A stretch of 64,000 nucleotides of DNA, taken from the NCBI RefSeq assembly GCF_017873245.1, contig NZ_JAGGJY010000001.1:310001-374000 (forward strand). Reading direction: 5' to 3'. The stretch comes from Clostridium tertium. Lineage in GTDB: Bacteria; Bacillota; Clostridia; Clostridiales; Clostridiaceae. Numbering within the stretch: the first letter of the stretch is position 1; each line of letters opens with the position of its first letter. Shown here in pieces: positions 46,125 through 54,074 of the stretch. Under the pieces are notes generated by a model. The model was given only the letters and a program-made list of their open reading frames with translations, did no database searches and had not been told where the DNA came from. The translations under genes and the position numbers were made by a program.

Positions 46125-47330
46125 TTAATCTTTTATTATAGGTGATTGAAAATAATCACTTAAGGGATTTAATTTGTTATTTAAGATTGAATATGCCTTT
46201 GTTGCTTGAATATCTAAATCTAATAATGGATTATTTATATTTTTAGGGACTTTTGTTATAATTGGTATTTTTGATTTTTTCTTCATTTCTTTTAAAATAG
46301 CTCTTCCTGTATTATTAAAACCAAGAACTCTAGCATATAAGTTTGTTGGTTTTATTAGTTCTTCATGAGAATATTTATCTAAAGATAAGTATATTTGAGC
46401 CATTAATCTAGAAATTTTTGTATAGGTATATCTTTTACTTTTTACTTTAAAGATTAAGTCTTCATAGGAATCACTATTACAAATTTCCTTTAAGAATTTA
46501 TTATCTAATCCTTCTTTTATTTCAAAAAGATTGTTAAAATCTATACAATTAGTTAGCAATTTGCACTTAATGTATGGATACATTTCTTTTTCAAATATAA
46601 AGGGATAATTAATTTCTTTTAATGAATAAAGAATATCTAAAGATGCGCTAGGTAAATATTTTTCTAATTCGCCTAAAGATAAATCTTTTTTTAAGTTTTC
46701 TCTAATGCTAGTTGCAGAAGCAAAAGTACTAGTTAATGATTTATCGTTATATCTTGATCCTTCTCTTTTTAAGGTAATTGGCAAAATTGAACTATTTAAA
46801 TTTATTAGAGATTTTATGTATTCAATTCCTAAAATATTATTTGAACTAGATAAGACTTCTTCAAGTGAATCATCTTTTAATATGTCTTTTAAAGATAGTT
46901 CCCTTGCTTTAGCAAAGGTCATTCCAGATTTTAAATTTTCCTTAATTTTAGATTGTAAATCAAAAGATTCAAGTGTTAATGTTTTGGCAATTTTTTCTAA
47001 GTAACTTATATTGCCACATTCACTTCCAAAAAAAATATTATCAATTACACTAATTGAGTCAAGAATAGATATAGAGCCCTTTGCAAAAAATTCAGCAGAA
47101 GATAAAGCGTAAAAAGTAGGTAATTCAATAACTAAGTCAACACCATTTAAAATTGCCATTTCGGCTCTTTTCCATTTATCAATTAATGCAGGCTCACCTC
47201 TTTGAACAAAATTTCCACTCATTACACAAACGACACCATCACAATTAGTTTCTTTTTTAGCAGAATTTAAGTGATAAAGATGACCGTTATGAAAGGGATT
47301 ATATTCTGTTATTATTCCTGTTATATTCAT
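46125..47330 (-). CDS. tmcAL: tRNA(Met) cytidine acetate ligase TmcAL (YlbM family)
   Basis: TmcAL forms N4-acetylcytidine at the wobble position of elongator tRNA(Met) from acetate and ATP. The nucleotidyl-transferase-like motif GIITEYNPFHNGHLYHL is at the N-terminus, followed by VVCVMSGNFVQRGEPALIDKWKRAEMA and LVIELPTFYALSSAEFFAKG. The 401 residues are normal. AAGGAGTG lies before the ATG on the minus strand. It is divergent from pta; both products use acetate or acetyl chemistry, but this adjacency is also common without such a link. Confidence 0.93.
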   Translation of the reverse strand: MNITGIITEYNPFHNGHLYHLNSAKKETNCDGVVCVMSGNFVQRGEPALIDKWKRAEMAILNGVDLVIELPTFYALSSAEFFAKGSISILDSISVIDNIFFGSECGNISYLEKIAKTLTLESFDLQSKIKENLKSGMTFAKARELSLKDILKDDSLEEVLSSSNNILGIEYIKSLINLNSSILPITLKREGSRYNDKSLTSTFASATSIRENLKKDLSLGELEKYLPSASLDILYSLKEINYPFIFEKEMYPYIKCKLLTNCIDFNNLFEIKEGLDNKFLKEICNSDSYEDLIFKVKSKRYTYTKISRLMAQIYLSLDKYSHEELIKPTNLYARVLGFNNTGRAILKEMKKKSKIPIITKVPKNINNPLLDLDIQATKAYSILNNKLNPLSDYFQSPIIKD

Positions 47331-47464
47331 AAATACACTCCTTATTGGGAAATATAAAATTATTATAACATAATAATTTTATATTAAAAGAGATGGATTA
47401 TATATAAAGACAATATTCTGAATATTTACAATATAAAGAATTAAATCTTTCGTACATTTTTATG

Positions 47465-47494
47465 TTGAAAATTATAGTTATTTAGGAGTATATT
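47465..47494 (+). promoter_or_regulatory. Candidate promoter of pta-ackA
   Basis: TTGAAA (47465-47470), 18 bases and TATATT (47489-47494) lie 45 bases before the pta ATG. Confidence 0.5.
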
Positions 47495-47539
47495 AGTATG
47501 TGAAGATGAGTCCGTGTCTTTTTGAAAGGAGTAAATATT

Positions 47540-48541
47540 ATGGAACTTATGAATAAATTATGGGATGCAGCTAAAGCTGATAAAAGAAGAATCGTTCTTC
47601 CAGAAGGTGATGAGGATAGAACTTTAGTAGCAGCTCAAAGAATACAAGAACTTGGTTTAGCTTATCCAGTTTTAGTTGGAGACAATAGTAGAATTAATGA
47701 AAAAGCTAAAGAATTAGGAGTAAACTTAGAAGGAATAGAAATAGTTGATCCGAATAATTCGGAGAGATTACAAACTTATATTAATGAGTTTTATGAATTA
47801 AGAAAAAACAAAGGTATGACTTTGGAAAAAGCAGAGAAAATAGTAAAAGATCCATTATATTTTGGAACTATGATGGTTAAGTTAGATGATGCTGATGGAA
47901 TGGTATCAGGTGCCGTACATACAACAGGAGATTTACTTAGACCAGGGTTACAAATAATCAAAACTGCTCCAGGTGTATCAGTTGTTTCAAGTTTCTTTAT
48001 AATGATGGTGCCAGGATCAACATATGGAGAAGAAGGTATGCTTTTATTCTCTGATTGCGCAGTTAATCCAAATCCAAATTACGAACAATTAGCAGCAATA
48101 GCAATAGCTACAGCTGATACAGCTAGAAATCTTTGTAAGATAGAACCAAGAGTGGCAATGCTTTCATTCTCAACAATGGGAAGTGCAGATCATGAAATGG
48201 TTGATAAAGTTAGAAAAGCTACAGAACTTGCAAAGGAATTAAGACCAGATCTTTTAATAGATGGAGAATTACAATTAGATGCAGCTATAGTTGGTAAAGT
48301 AGCAGCACAAAAGGCTCCAAATAGTAATGTTGCTGGTAAAGCTAATGTATTAATATTCCCAGACTTACAAAGTGGAAATATAGGATATAAATTAGTTCAA
48401 AGATTTGCTAATGCAGAAGCTATTGGACCTATGTGTCAAGGTTTTGCAAAACCAATAAATGATTTATCAAGAGGATGTAGCTCTGACGATATAGTTAATG
48501 TTGTTGCATTAACTGCTGTTCAAGCACAAGCTCAAAAATAA
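47540..48541 (+). CDS. pta: Phosphate acetyltransferase
   Basis: Pta converts acetyl-CoA and phosphate to acetyl phosphate. Family motifs include RIVLPEGDEDRTLVAAQRI near the N-terminus, DGMVSGAVHTTGDLLRPGLQII, and the C-terminal VLIFPDLQSGNIGYKLVQRFANAEAIGPMCQGFAKPINDLSRGCS. The ATG at 47540 has AAAGGAG nine bases upstream; a TTG at 47522 overlaps the upstream flank and is rejected. The 333 residues fit the short form. With ackA 26 bases downstream it forms the acetate and ATP branch of clostridial fermentation. Confidence 0.97.
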   Translation: MELMNKLWDAAKADKRRIVLPEGDEDRTLVAAQRIQELGLAYPVLVGDNSRINEKAKELGVNLEGIEIVDPNNSERLQTYINEFYELRKNKGMTLEKAEKIVKDPLYFGTMMVKLDDADGMVSGAVHTTGDLLRPGLQIIKTAPGVSVVSSFFIMMVPGSTYGEEGMLLFSDCAVNPNPNYEQLAAIAIATADTARNLCKIEPRVAMLSFSTMGSADHEMVDKVRKATELAKELRPDLLIDGELQLDAAIVGKVAAQKAPNSNVAGKANVLIFPDLQSGNIGYKLVQRFANAEAIGPMCQGFAKPINDLSRGCSSDDIVNVVALTAVQAQAQK

Positions 48542-48567
48542 TTATCCATTAGGAAGGAGTAAAACAA

Positions 48568-49764
48568 ATGAAAGTATTAGTAATCAATTGTGGTAGTTCA
48601 TCGCTAAAATATCAATTAATAGATATGGCTACTGAAGAATCATTAGCTCAAGGTTTAGTAGAAAGAATAGGAATTGAAGGATCAGTTTTAACTCAAAAGG
48701 TTGAAGGAAGAGACAAATATATAGTAAAACAACCTATGAATGATCATAAGATAGCTATAAAATTAGTTTTAGATGCTTTAATAGATAGCGAGCATGGAGT
48801 TATTTCATCAATGGATGAAATAACAGCAGTTGGACATAGAGTTGTTCATGGAGGAGAAAAATATAAAAATTCAGTGGTTATAAATGAAGAAGTCAAGAAT
48901 TATATTAAGGATTGCTTCAAATTAGCTCCTCTTCATAATCCAGCTAATATGATAGGTATAGAAGCTTGCGAAGAATTAATGCCAAATACACCAATGGTAG
49001 CTGTATTTGATACTGCTTTCCATGGTACAATGCCAGAAGAAGCATATTTATATGCACTTCCATATGATTTATATAAGAAACATGGAATAAGAAAATATGG
49101 ATTCCATGGTACTTCTCATAAATATGTTTCTCAAAAAGTAGCAGAAGTTATGGGAAAAGATATAAAGGATTTAAAGATAGTTACATGTCATTTAGGAAAT
49201 GGTGCAAGTTTATGCGCTGTTAAAAATGGTGTATCTATAGATACTTCAATGGGATTCACTCCACTTGAAGGCGTAGCTATGGGAACAAGAAGTGGAAATA
49301 TAGATCCAGCTATAGTTACTTTCTTAATGAAAGAAGAAGGTTTATCGATTGATGAAGTTAATGATTTATTAAATAAGAAATCAGGTGTTCTTGGAATATC
49401 AGGAATTAGTTCAGACTTTAGAGATATTGAAGATGCTGCATTCAAAGAAGGCGTTCATAGAGCTAAACTAGCACTTGCTATATTTGAATATAAAGTAAGA
49501 GCTACAATTGGATCATATGCTGCTATAATGGGTGGCGTTGATGCTATAGTATTTACAGCTGGTGTTGGAGAAAATGGACCAGAGACTAGAGAATCAATTC
49601 TAAAAGGATTAGAATTTTTAGGAGTAGAAGTAGATACTGAGAGAAATAATGTTAGAGGTAAAGTAAGAGAAATATCAAAAGATGGTTGTAAGGTAAAAGC
49701 TTTTGTTATACCAACTAACGAAGAATTAGTTATAGCAAGAGATACTGTTGAACTAATTAAGTAG
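48568..49764 (+). CDS. ackA: Acetate kinase
   Basis: AckA makes ATP and acetate from acetyl phosphate and ADP. The ASKHA-fold protein has [12 protein letters not shown] at the N-terminus, GHRVVHGG, the active-site region [33 protein letters not shown], and [19 protein letters not shown]. The 398 residues are full length. AAGGAGT lies before the ATG, 26 bases after pta. Confidence 0.98.
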   Translation: MKVLVINCGSSSLKYQLIDMATEESLAQGLVERIGIEGSVLTQKVEGRDKYIVKQPMNDHKIAIKLVLDALIDSEHGVISSMDEITAVGHRVVHGGEKYKNSVVINEEVKNYIKDCFKLAPLHNPANMIGIEACEELMPNTPMVAVFDTAFHGTMPEEAYLYALPYDLYKKHGIRKYGFHGTSHKYVSQKVAEVMGKDIKDLKIVTCHLGNGASLCAVKNGVSIDTSMGFTPLEGVAMGTRSGNIDPAIVTFLMKEEGLSIDEVNDLLNKKSGVLGISGISSDFRDIEDAAFKEGVHRAKLALAIFEYKVRATIGSYAAIMGGVDAIVFTAGVGENGPETRESILKGLEFLGVEVDTERNNVRGKVREISKDGCKVKAFVIPTNEELVIARDTVELIK

Positions 49765-49775
49765 TTAATTTTTAG

Positions 49776-49838
49776 AGTGCATAATTATTAGTTGGGTTAT
49801 TTAGAATAAATTGCTTGACTTTTAATCATGCACTTTAT
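49776..49838 (+). terminator. Possible terminator after ackA, overlapping the next promoter
   Basis: AGTGCATAATTA (49776-49787) pairs with TAATCATGCACT (49823-49834) with one mismatch and a 35-base loop. The right arm lies inside the spacer of the next promoter. The T tail is poor. Confidence 0.4.
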
Positions 49839-49843
49839 ATAAT
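49815..49843 (+). promoter_or_regulatory. Sigma-A promoter of yceD-rpmF-plsX
   Basis: TTGACT (49815-49820), 17 bases and a perfect TATAAT (49838-49843). Transcription should start near 49850, leaving a leader of about 115 bases. Confidence 0.75.
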
Positions 49844-49883
49844 AAATTGTGTTTATTCGGCAAATATTTATCTAAGGAGTGAA

Positions 49884-49931
49884 ATGAAGCTTTGCTCAAG
49901 CTATACACATAATGTGTATAATGTATCCTAA
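49884..49931 (+). CDS. Possible 15-residue leader peptide upstream of yceD
   Basis: An ATG at 49884 has TAAGGAG eight bases before it, a better ribosome site than that of yceD itself. It opens MKLCSSYTHNVYNVS and stops within the leader RNA fold. If translated, ribosomes would cover the left arm of the closing helix and free the yceD start. It could be chance, and no family is known. Confidence 0.35.
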   Translation: MKLCSSYTHNVYNVS

Positions 49932-49959
49932 AGGATATGAGGACATTGTCTAGAGCAAA
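49884..49959 (+). promoter_or_regulatory. Structured leader RNA upstream of yceD-rpmF-plsX
   Basis: TTTGCTC (49891-49897) pairs with GAGCAAA (49953-49959) and encloses a perfect 8-bp hairpin (TATACACA 49902-49909 with TGTGTATA 49913-49920), a 5-bp hairpin (TATCC 49924-49928 with GGATA 49933-49937) and a small GAC/GTC hairpin (49942-49944/49948-49950). The closing helix ends five bases before the yceD start codon and could limit its translation. No known element is recognised. Confidence 0.5.
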
Positions 49960-49964
49960 TACAT

Positions 49965-50474
49965 ATGATTATACAATTTTCAGACTTAATTTCAACAAAG
50001 AAAAGAAAAAAAGAAATCAATGTAACATATGAATTAGCTCCACTTTATTTTGATGGAGAAAAAATAGAAGCTGCAGAAGCTGTAAATTTAGTTGGAAATA
50101 TAATCTCTGTTGAAGATGTTTTGACTTTAAAAGCTTCAATAAAAACAAAATTGAAATTAAATTGTTCAAGGTGCCTAGAGGCCTTTATCTATCCAATAGA
50201 TATTGATATAGAAGAAAGGTTTACAAATAATAAGGAACTTCAAGATAATGAAGAAATTATTTTTGTAGATAGCGATACTTTAGATATTGCTAAAATAGTT
50301 GAAAATGTTATTATTTCAACCTTACCTATTAAGAGACTTTGCACAGATGACTGTAAGGGACTTTGCTACCAATGCGGTAAAAATCTTAATGAAGGTTCTT
50401 GTCAATGTGAGACAAATGATGTAGACTTAAGACTGGCAAAGTTACAAGAGTTGTTTGGAAATAAGGAGGTGTAG
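49965..50474 (+). CDS. yceD: YceD family (DUF177) metal-binding protein
   Basis: Proteins of this family are encoded beside rpmF across bacteria; the plant and bacterial members are linked to 23S rRNA accumulation. The 169-residue product has a central CSRCLEAF motif at about residue 65 and a C-terminal cluster of cysteines ([17 protein letters not shown]), likely binding zinc. Its own ribosome site is weak (GAGCAAAT), in contrast to the strong site of the short ORF in the leader. It ends two bases before rpmF. Confidence 0.88.
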   Translation: MIIQFSDLISTKKRKKEINVTYELAPLYFDGEKIEAAEAVNLVGNIISVEDVLTLKASIKTKLKLNCSRCLEAFIYPIDIDIEERFTNNKELQDNEEIIFVDSDTLDIAKIVENVIISTLPIKRLCTDDCKGLCYQCGKNLNEGSCQCETNDVDLRLAKLQELFGNKEV

Positions 50475-50476
50475 TA

Positions 50477-50662
50477 ATGGGAAATCCAGCTAGAAAAACA
50501 TATAGAGCAAAGAGAAATTCAAGAAGAGCTCAAACTTTCAAGGCGAGCTTACCTGGAATAGTTGAGTGTCCACAATGTCACGAAATGAAGTTAGCTCACA
50601 GAGTTTGCAAGAACTGTGGATTCTATAAAGGTAAAGAAGTAGTTGCTTCAGTAGAAGAATAA
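50477..50662 (+). CDS. rpmF: 50S ribosomal protein L32 (zinc-ribbon form)
   Basis: L32 is a small protein of the large subunit. The product has the basic N-terminus [18 protein letters not shown] and two cysteine pairs (CPQC and CKNC), the zinc-binding form. The 61 residues are normal. AAGGAGGTG lies at the end of yceD. It is followed by a terminator-like hairpin before plsX, although yceD-rpmF-plsX is a conserved order. Confidence 0.96.
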   Translation: MGNPARKTYRAKRNSRRAQTFKASLPGIVECPQCHEMKLAHRVCKNCGFYKGKEVVASVEE

Positions 50663-50689
50663 AGAAAGTCTAATGACTTTCTTTTCTTT
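50662..50689 (+). terminator. Terminator-like hairpin after rpmF
   Basis: AAGAAAGTC pairs with GACTTTCTT around a TAAT loop that starts at the rpmF stop; TTCTTT follows. Since plsX starts 30 bases later without an evident promoter, it may act as a partial terminator that sets more rpmF than plsX message. Confidence 0.7.
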
Positions 50690-50719
50690 ATATATAAAGA
50701 AAAGGGGCGAAATGGTATT

Positions 50720-51721
50720 ATGAAAATAGCTATAGATGGTATGGGTGGAGATAATGCACCTAAAGCTGTAATAGAAGGCGTTATTCAAGCTTTAAAGGAA
50801 TACGAAGGAATAGAATACTACATAACAGGTCCTAAAGAGCAAATAGAAGAAGAGCTAAAGAAATACCAATATGATGAAAAGCTAATCAATATAGTTGATG
50901 CAAGAGAAGTTATTTCTACAAATGAGCATCCTGTAATGGCTTTAAAAAAGAAAAAGGATTCAAGCATATGCAAAGCATTAAGACTTGTTAAAGAAAAGGA
51001 ATGCGATGCTATTATATCAGCAGGTAGTACAGGTGCATTTTTAGCAGGGTGTACACTTATAGTTGGAAGAATAAAAGGTGTAGAAAGACCAGCACTTGCT
51101 CCAATTATGCCAGGGAAAAATGGTAGCTTCATGATAGTAGATGCTGGAGCAAATGTAGATTGTAAGCCTAATTACTTAGTTCAGTTTGCTAAGATGGGTA
51201 AAGTATATTATCAAGGGGTACTAGGAAGTAATAACCCTTCAATTGGTCTAGTTAATATAGGGGCAGAAGAAGAAAAAGGTAATGAATTAACTAAAACTGT
51301 TCATAAGCTATTGAAAGAAGAAAATAGCTTGAATTTTATTGGGAATGTAGAACCAAGAGATACATCCAAAGGAGATGTAAATGTTTTAGTTTGTGATGGC
51401 TTTGTAGGAAATACATTATTAAAAATGTATGAAGGAGTGGCATCGACATTATTAAAAATGATAAAAGAAGAAATTTTATCAGGTAGTATAATTAGTAAAA
51501 TAGGTGCTGGACTTTTAAGTCCTGTATTTAAAGCATTAAAAGTGAAGTTTGACTATAAGGAATATGGTGGAGCACCATTTTTAGGCGTGGAAGGTATTTG
51601 TATTAAAGCTCATGGAAGTTCAGATGGCAAGGCATTTAAAAATGCTATAAGACAAACCAAAACTTTTTATGACAATGGTGTATTAGAAAAAATAAAAGAA
51701 GAACTTCAAAATAATATATAA
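50720..51721 (+). CDS. plsX: Phosphate acyltransferase PlsX
   Basis: PlsX makes acyl phosphate from acyl-ACP for glycerolipid synthesis. The family motifs are [20 protein letters not shown] at the N-terminus, [21 protein letters not shown], and the C-terminal [30 protein letters not shown]. The 333 residues are normal. AAAGGGG lies about 13 bases before the ATG. The next gene is acpP, the source of its acyl-carrier substrate. Confidence 0.96.
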   Translation: MKIAIDGMGGDNAPKAVIEGVIQALKEYEGIEYYITGPKEQIEEELKKYQYDEKLINIVDAREVISTNEHPVMALKKKKDSSICKALRLVKEKECDAIISAGSTGAFLAGCTLIVGRIKGVERPALAPIMPGKNGSFMIVDAGANVDCKPNYLVQFAKMGKVYYQGVLGSNNPSIGLVNIGAEEEKGNELTKTVHKLLKEENSLNFIGNVEPRDTSKGDVNVLVCDGFVGNTLLKMYEGVASTLLKMIKEEILSGSIISKIGAGLLSPVFKALKVKFDYKEYGGAPFLGVEGICIKAHGSSDGKAFKNAIRQTKTFYDNGVLEKIKEELQNNI

Positions 51722-51739
51722 TTTATTCCAATATGTATA

Positions 51740-51768
51740 TTGACTAGATAAATAATATATAATATTAT
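51740..51768 (+). promoter_or_regulatory. Sigma-A promoter of acpP
   Basis: TTGACT (51740-51745), 17 bases and TATTAT (51763-51768) lie 29 bases before the acpP ATG. Confidence 0.65.
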
Positions 51769-51797
51769 CTAAATGATATATGTAGGAGGTGAATTAA

Positions 51798-52028
51798 ATG
51801 TTTGAGAAAGTTAAAGAAATAATAGCTGAAAAATTAAGCATTAACGAAGATGATATAACAATGGATTCTTCATTCGTTGACGATTTAAATGCAGATTCAT
51901 TAGATTTAGTTGAACTTATGATGGCTTTAGAAGATGAGTTAGATACTGAAATCCCAGATGAAGAAGCAGAAAACTTTAAAACTGTTGGAGATGTAGTTAA
52001 GTATTTAAAGAATCATGTTGAAGAATAA
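51798..52028 (+). CDS. acpP: Acyl carrier protein
   Basis: AcpP carries growing fatty acyl chains on a phosphopantetheine arm attached to the Ser of DSL, here Ser34 in [19 protein letters not shown]. The 76-residue acidic product is typical. GGAGGTG lies about eight bases before the ATG. It has its own promoter and terminator, as expected for an abundant protein. Confidence 0.97.
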   Translation: MFEKVKEIIAEKLSINEDDITMDSSFVDDLNADSLDLVELMMALEDELDTEIPDEEAENFKTVGDVVKYLKNHVEE

Positions 52029-52031
52029 TAT

Positions 52032-52057
52032 AATCCCGCTTTAATGCGGGATTTTAT
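52032..52057 (+). terminator. Intrinsic terminator after acpP
   Basis: AATCCCGC pairs with GCGGGATT around a TTTAAT loop, followed by T residues. Confidence 0.9.
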
Positions 52058-52089
52058 ATTTAAAATTTACGGTAGAATTTGGTTTATTC

Positions 52090-52119
52090 TTGAATTTGCT
52101 CTATTAAAAAGAGTATATT
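52090..52119 (+). promoter_or_regulatory. Candidate promoter of rnc
   Basis: TTGAAT (52090-52095), 18 bases and TATATT (52114-52119) lie 40 bases before the rnc ATG. Confidence 0.5.
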
Positions 52120-52159
52120 AAAAAGCAAATTGAAGAATAAACTTCAAGGGGTGTACAAA

Positions 52160-52858
52160 ATGGCGAAGTTTAATATAAAAGAAGTTGAGGATAGTATAGG
52201 ATTAACGTTTAATGAGCCTAAGCTTTTAAAAACTGCATTAACTCATAGCTCTTATGCAAATCAACACAAGGATCAAGAGTATAACGAAAGATTTGAATTT
52301 TTAGGAGATTCTATATTACAGTTATGTATCACTGAATATCTTTTCTTAAATTATAAAAACAAGAGTGAAGGTGAATTAACAAAGATAAGGAGTCTTATAG
52401 TTTGTGAAAACTCACTTTATGAAATTGGTAAAAAATTAAATTTAGGATATTTCATTAGAATAAGTAGGGGTGAGGAGTTAACAGGAGGAAGAGAAAGGGT
52501 TTCTATAATAGCTGACGCAGTAGAGGCTTTACTTGCAGGAATTTACCTGGATAAAGGGCTTGAATTTGTTAAGGATTATATAATAGGTTATTTCAAAGAA
52601 ATAATAGATAAAGCAATAAATAATGATATTGTTTTAGATTATAAAACTAAGCTTCAAGAAGAAATGCAAAAATCGGGTGAAGTATCAATAATATATGAAT
52701 TACTTAAGTATGAAGGTCCTCCACACAGAAGAAAGTTCTTTACATCAGTTTTAATAGAAGATAGAGAGCTTGGAAAAGGTGAAGGATATAGTAAAAAAGA
52801 ATCAGAGCAAAATGCAGCTAAAGAGGCCTTAAGAAATTTGGAGGAATTAAATGAGTAA
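52160..52858 (+). CDS. rnc: Ribonuclease III
   Basis: RNase III cuts double-stranded RNA and processes rRNA precursors. The catalytic domain has ALTHSSYANQH and the signature NERFEFLGDSILQL; the second acidic site is ADAVEALLAGIYLDKG. The double-stranded RNA-binding domain occupies about residues 158-230 (DYKTKLQEEMQKSGEVSIIYELLKYEGPPHRRKF). The ATG at 52160 follows AAGGGG at a good distance; the ATG at 52130 has no site. The 232 residues are normal. Its end overlaps the next gene by eight bases. Confidence 0.96.
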   Translation: MAKFNIKEVEDSIGLTFNEPKLLKTALTHSSYANQHKDQEYNERFEFLGDSILQLCITEYLFLNYKNKSEGELTKIRSLIVCENSLYEIGKKLNLGYFIRISRGEELTGGRERVSIIADAVEALLAGIYLDKGLEFVKDYIIGYFKEIIDKAINNDIVLDYKTKLQEEMQKSGEVSIIYELLKYEGPPHRRKFFTSVLIEDRELGKGEGYSKKESEQNAAKEALRNLEELNE

Positions 52859-53885
52859 AAGACATTATATAATACCAATATTTATATCTCATCAAGGTTG
52901 TCCACATCAATGTGTATTTTGTAATCAAGATAGAATAGCAAAAGTTGTTCATGAAGAAGTTACGGAAAAAGATGTAAGAGAAACTGTAGATGAATACCTT
53001 AAGACTATAGATCATAAAAATTCAACTGTTGAAATATCATTTTTTGGAGGAACTTTTACAGCGATAAATGTAAATAAACAAAAAGAATTGCTAGCGGTTG
53101 CAAAAGAATATAAAGAAAAAGGGTATATAGATAAAATTAGAATGTCTACAAGACCTGATGCAATAAATAAATACATATTAGATTATTTGAAAGATTATAA
53201 GGTAGATATAATTGAGCTTGGAGTACAATCTTTAGATGATGAAGTGCTAAGATTATCAGGAAGAGGTCATAGTGCAGAAGAGGTAGAAAAAGCTTCTAAA
53301 CTTATAAAAGAATATGGTATTACATTAGGACATCAAATAATGCCAGGACTTCCAGGAGATACTTTTGAAAAAGATATAGAAACGGTGAAGAAGTCTATAA
53401 AAATGAAACCGGATATATGCAGGATATATCCTTCATTAGTAATTAAAGACACACCTATGGCTGATATGTATGAAAGAGGTCAATACAAGCCTTATTCCTT
53501 AGAGGAAGCAGTTGACATATCTAAAGAGTTATATAAGCTATATAAAGATGCAAATGTTAATATAATTAGAATAGGACTTCAGCCAACTGAAAGTATAACT
53601 TGGGGAAAAGATATAATAGATGGACCATTCCATCCATCATTTAGAGAATTGGTAGAAGGAAGTTTAATTTGTGATAAAATAAGATCTGCTATAAATGAAA
53701 ATGAAGATATAATTATTGAAATAAACTCAAAGGATTTAAGTAAGCTGTATGCAAATAAGAAAGTATATTTTAATAACTTAAAAAACAATCATAAAGGAAA
53801 AATACTAGTAGCTACCAAAGATAAAATAGACAGAGGAAATGTTAATGTTATCGTACTAAAAAGAATAGAAAAGGTTAGTATATAA
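52851..53885 (+). CDS. Elp3-like radical SAM protein
   Basis: This is a radical-SAM enzyme with the cluster cysteines in SHQGCPHQCVFCNQDRI (CxxxCxxC), then EISFFGGTFTAI and STRPDAI, which match the Elp3/oxygen-independent coproporphyrinogen oxidase superfamily. There is no acetyltransferase domain: 344 residues end after the radical-SAM fold and a C-terminal extension with GLQPTESITWGKDIIDGPFHPSFRELVEG. The family typically lies between rnc and smc in clostridia. Substrate is unknown. GGAGG lies within the end of rnc. Confidence 0.88.
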   Translation: MSKRHYIIPIFISHQGCPHQCVFCNQDRIAKVVHEEVTEKDVRETVDEYLKTIDHKNSTVEISFFGGTFTAINVNKQKELLAVAKEYKEKGYIDKIRMSTRPDAINKYILDYLKDYKVDIIELGVQSLDDEVLRLSGRGHSAEEVEKASKLIKEYGITLGHQIMPGLPGDTFEKDIETVKKSIKMKPDICRIYPSLVIKDTPMADMYERGQYKPYSLEEAVDISKELYKLYKDANVNIIRIGLQPTESITWGKDIIDGPFHPSFRELVEGSLICDKIRSAINENEDIIIEINSKDLSKLYANKKVYFNNLKNNHKGKILVATKDKIDRGNVNVIVLKRIEKVSI

Positions 53886-53914
53886 GGTAGGCAAGATTTT
53901 GCCTACCTTATTAT
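53882..53914 (+). terminator. Intrinsic terminator after the Elp3-like gene
   Basis: A 13-bp stem (ATAAGGTAGGCAA with TTGCCTACCTTAT) overlaps the stop codon and has a 4-base loop; the tail is only moderately T-rich. Confidence 0.75.
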
Positions 53915-53966
53915 TGATATTTTACTATCTTTACTATAAACTTAAATAAGAATAGGAGTGGTAATT

Positions 53967-54059
53967 ATGAAGAAGCAAACAAGACAAAAAATGATATATG
54001 TAATTACTATAATTTTAGCTATCATGTTTTCAATGAGTTTATTAGTATCATTGATATAG
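53967..54059 (+). CDS. 30-residue membrane peptide, DUF4044 type
   Basis: The ATG at 53967 has ATAGGAG nine bases upstream. The product starts with the basic MKKQTRQKM and continues as one hydrophobic helix (IYVITIILAIMFSMSLLVSLI), ending at a TAG. This basic-then-hydrophobic design and its place just before smc match the short DUF4044 proteins of Firmicutes, which have no known function. The stop is 15 bases before the smc ATG, so the two are likely co-transcribed. Confidence 0.7.
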   Translation: MKKQTRQKMIYVITIILAIMFSMSLLVSLI

Positions 54060-54074
54060 GTAAGGAGTGTATCT

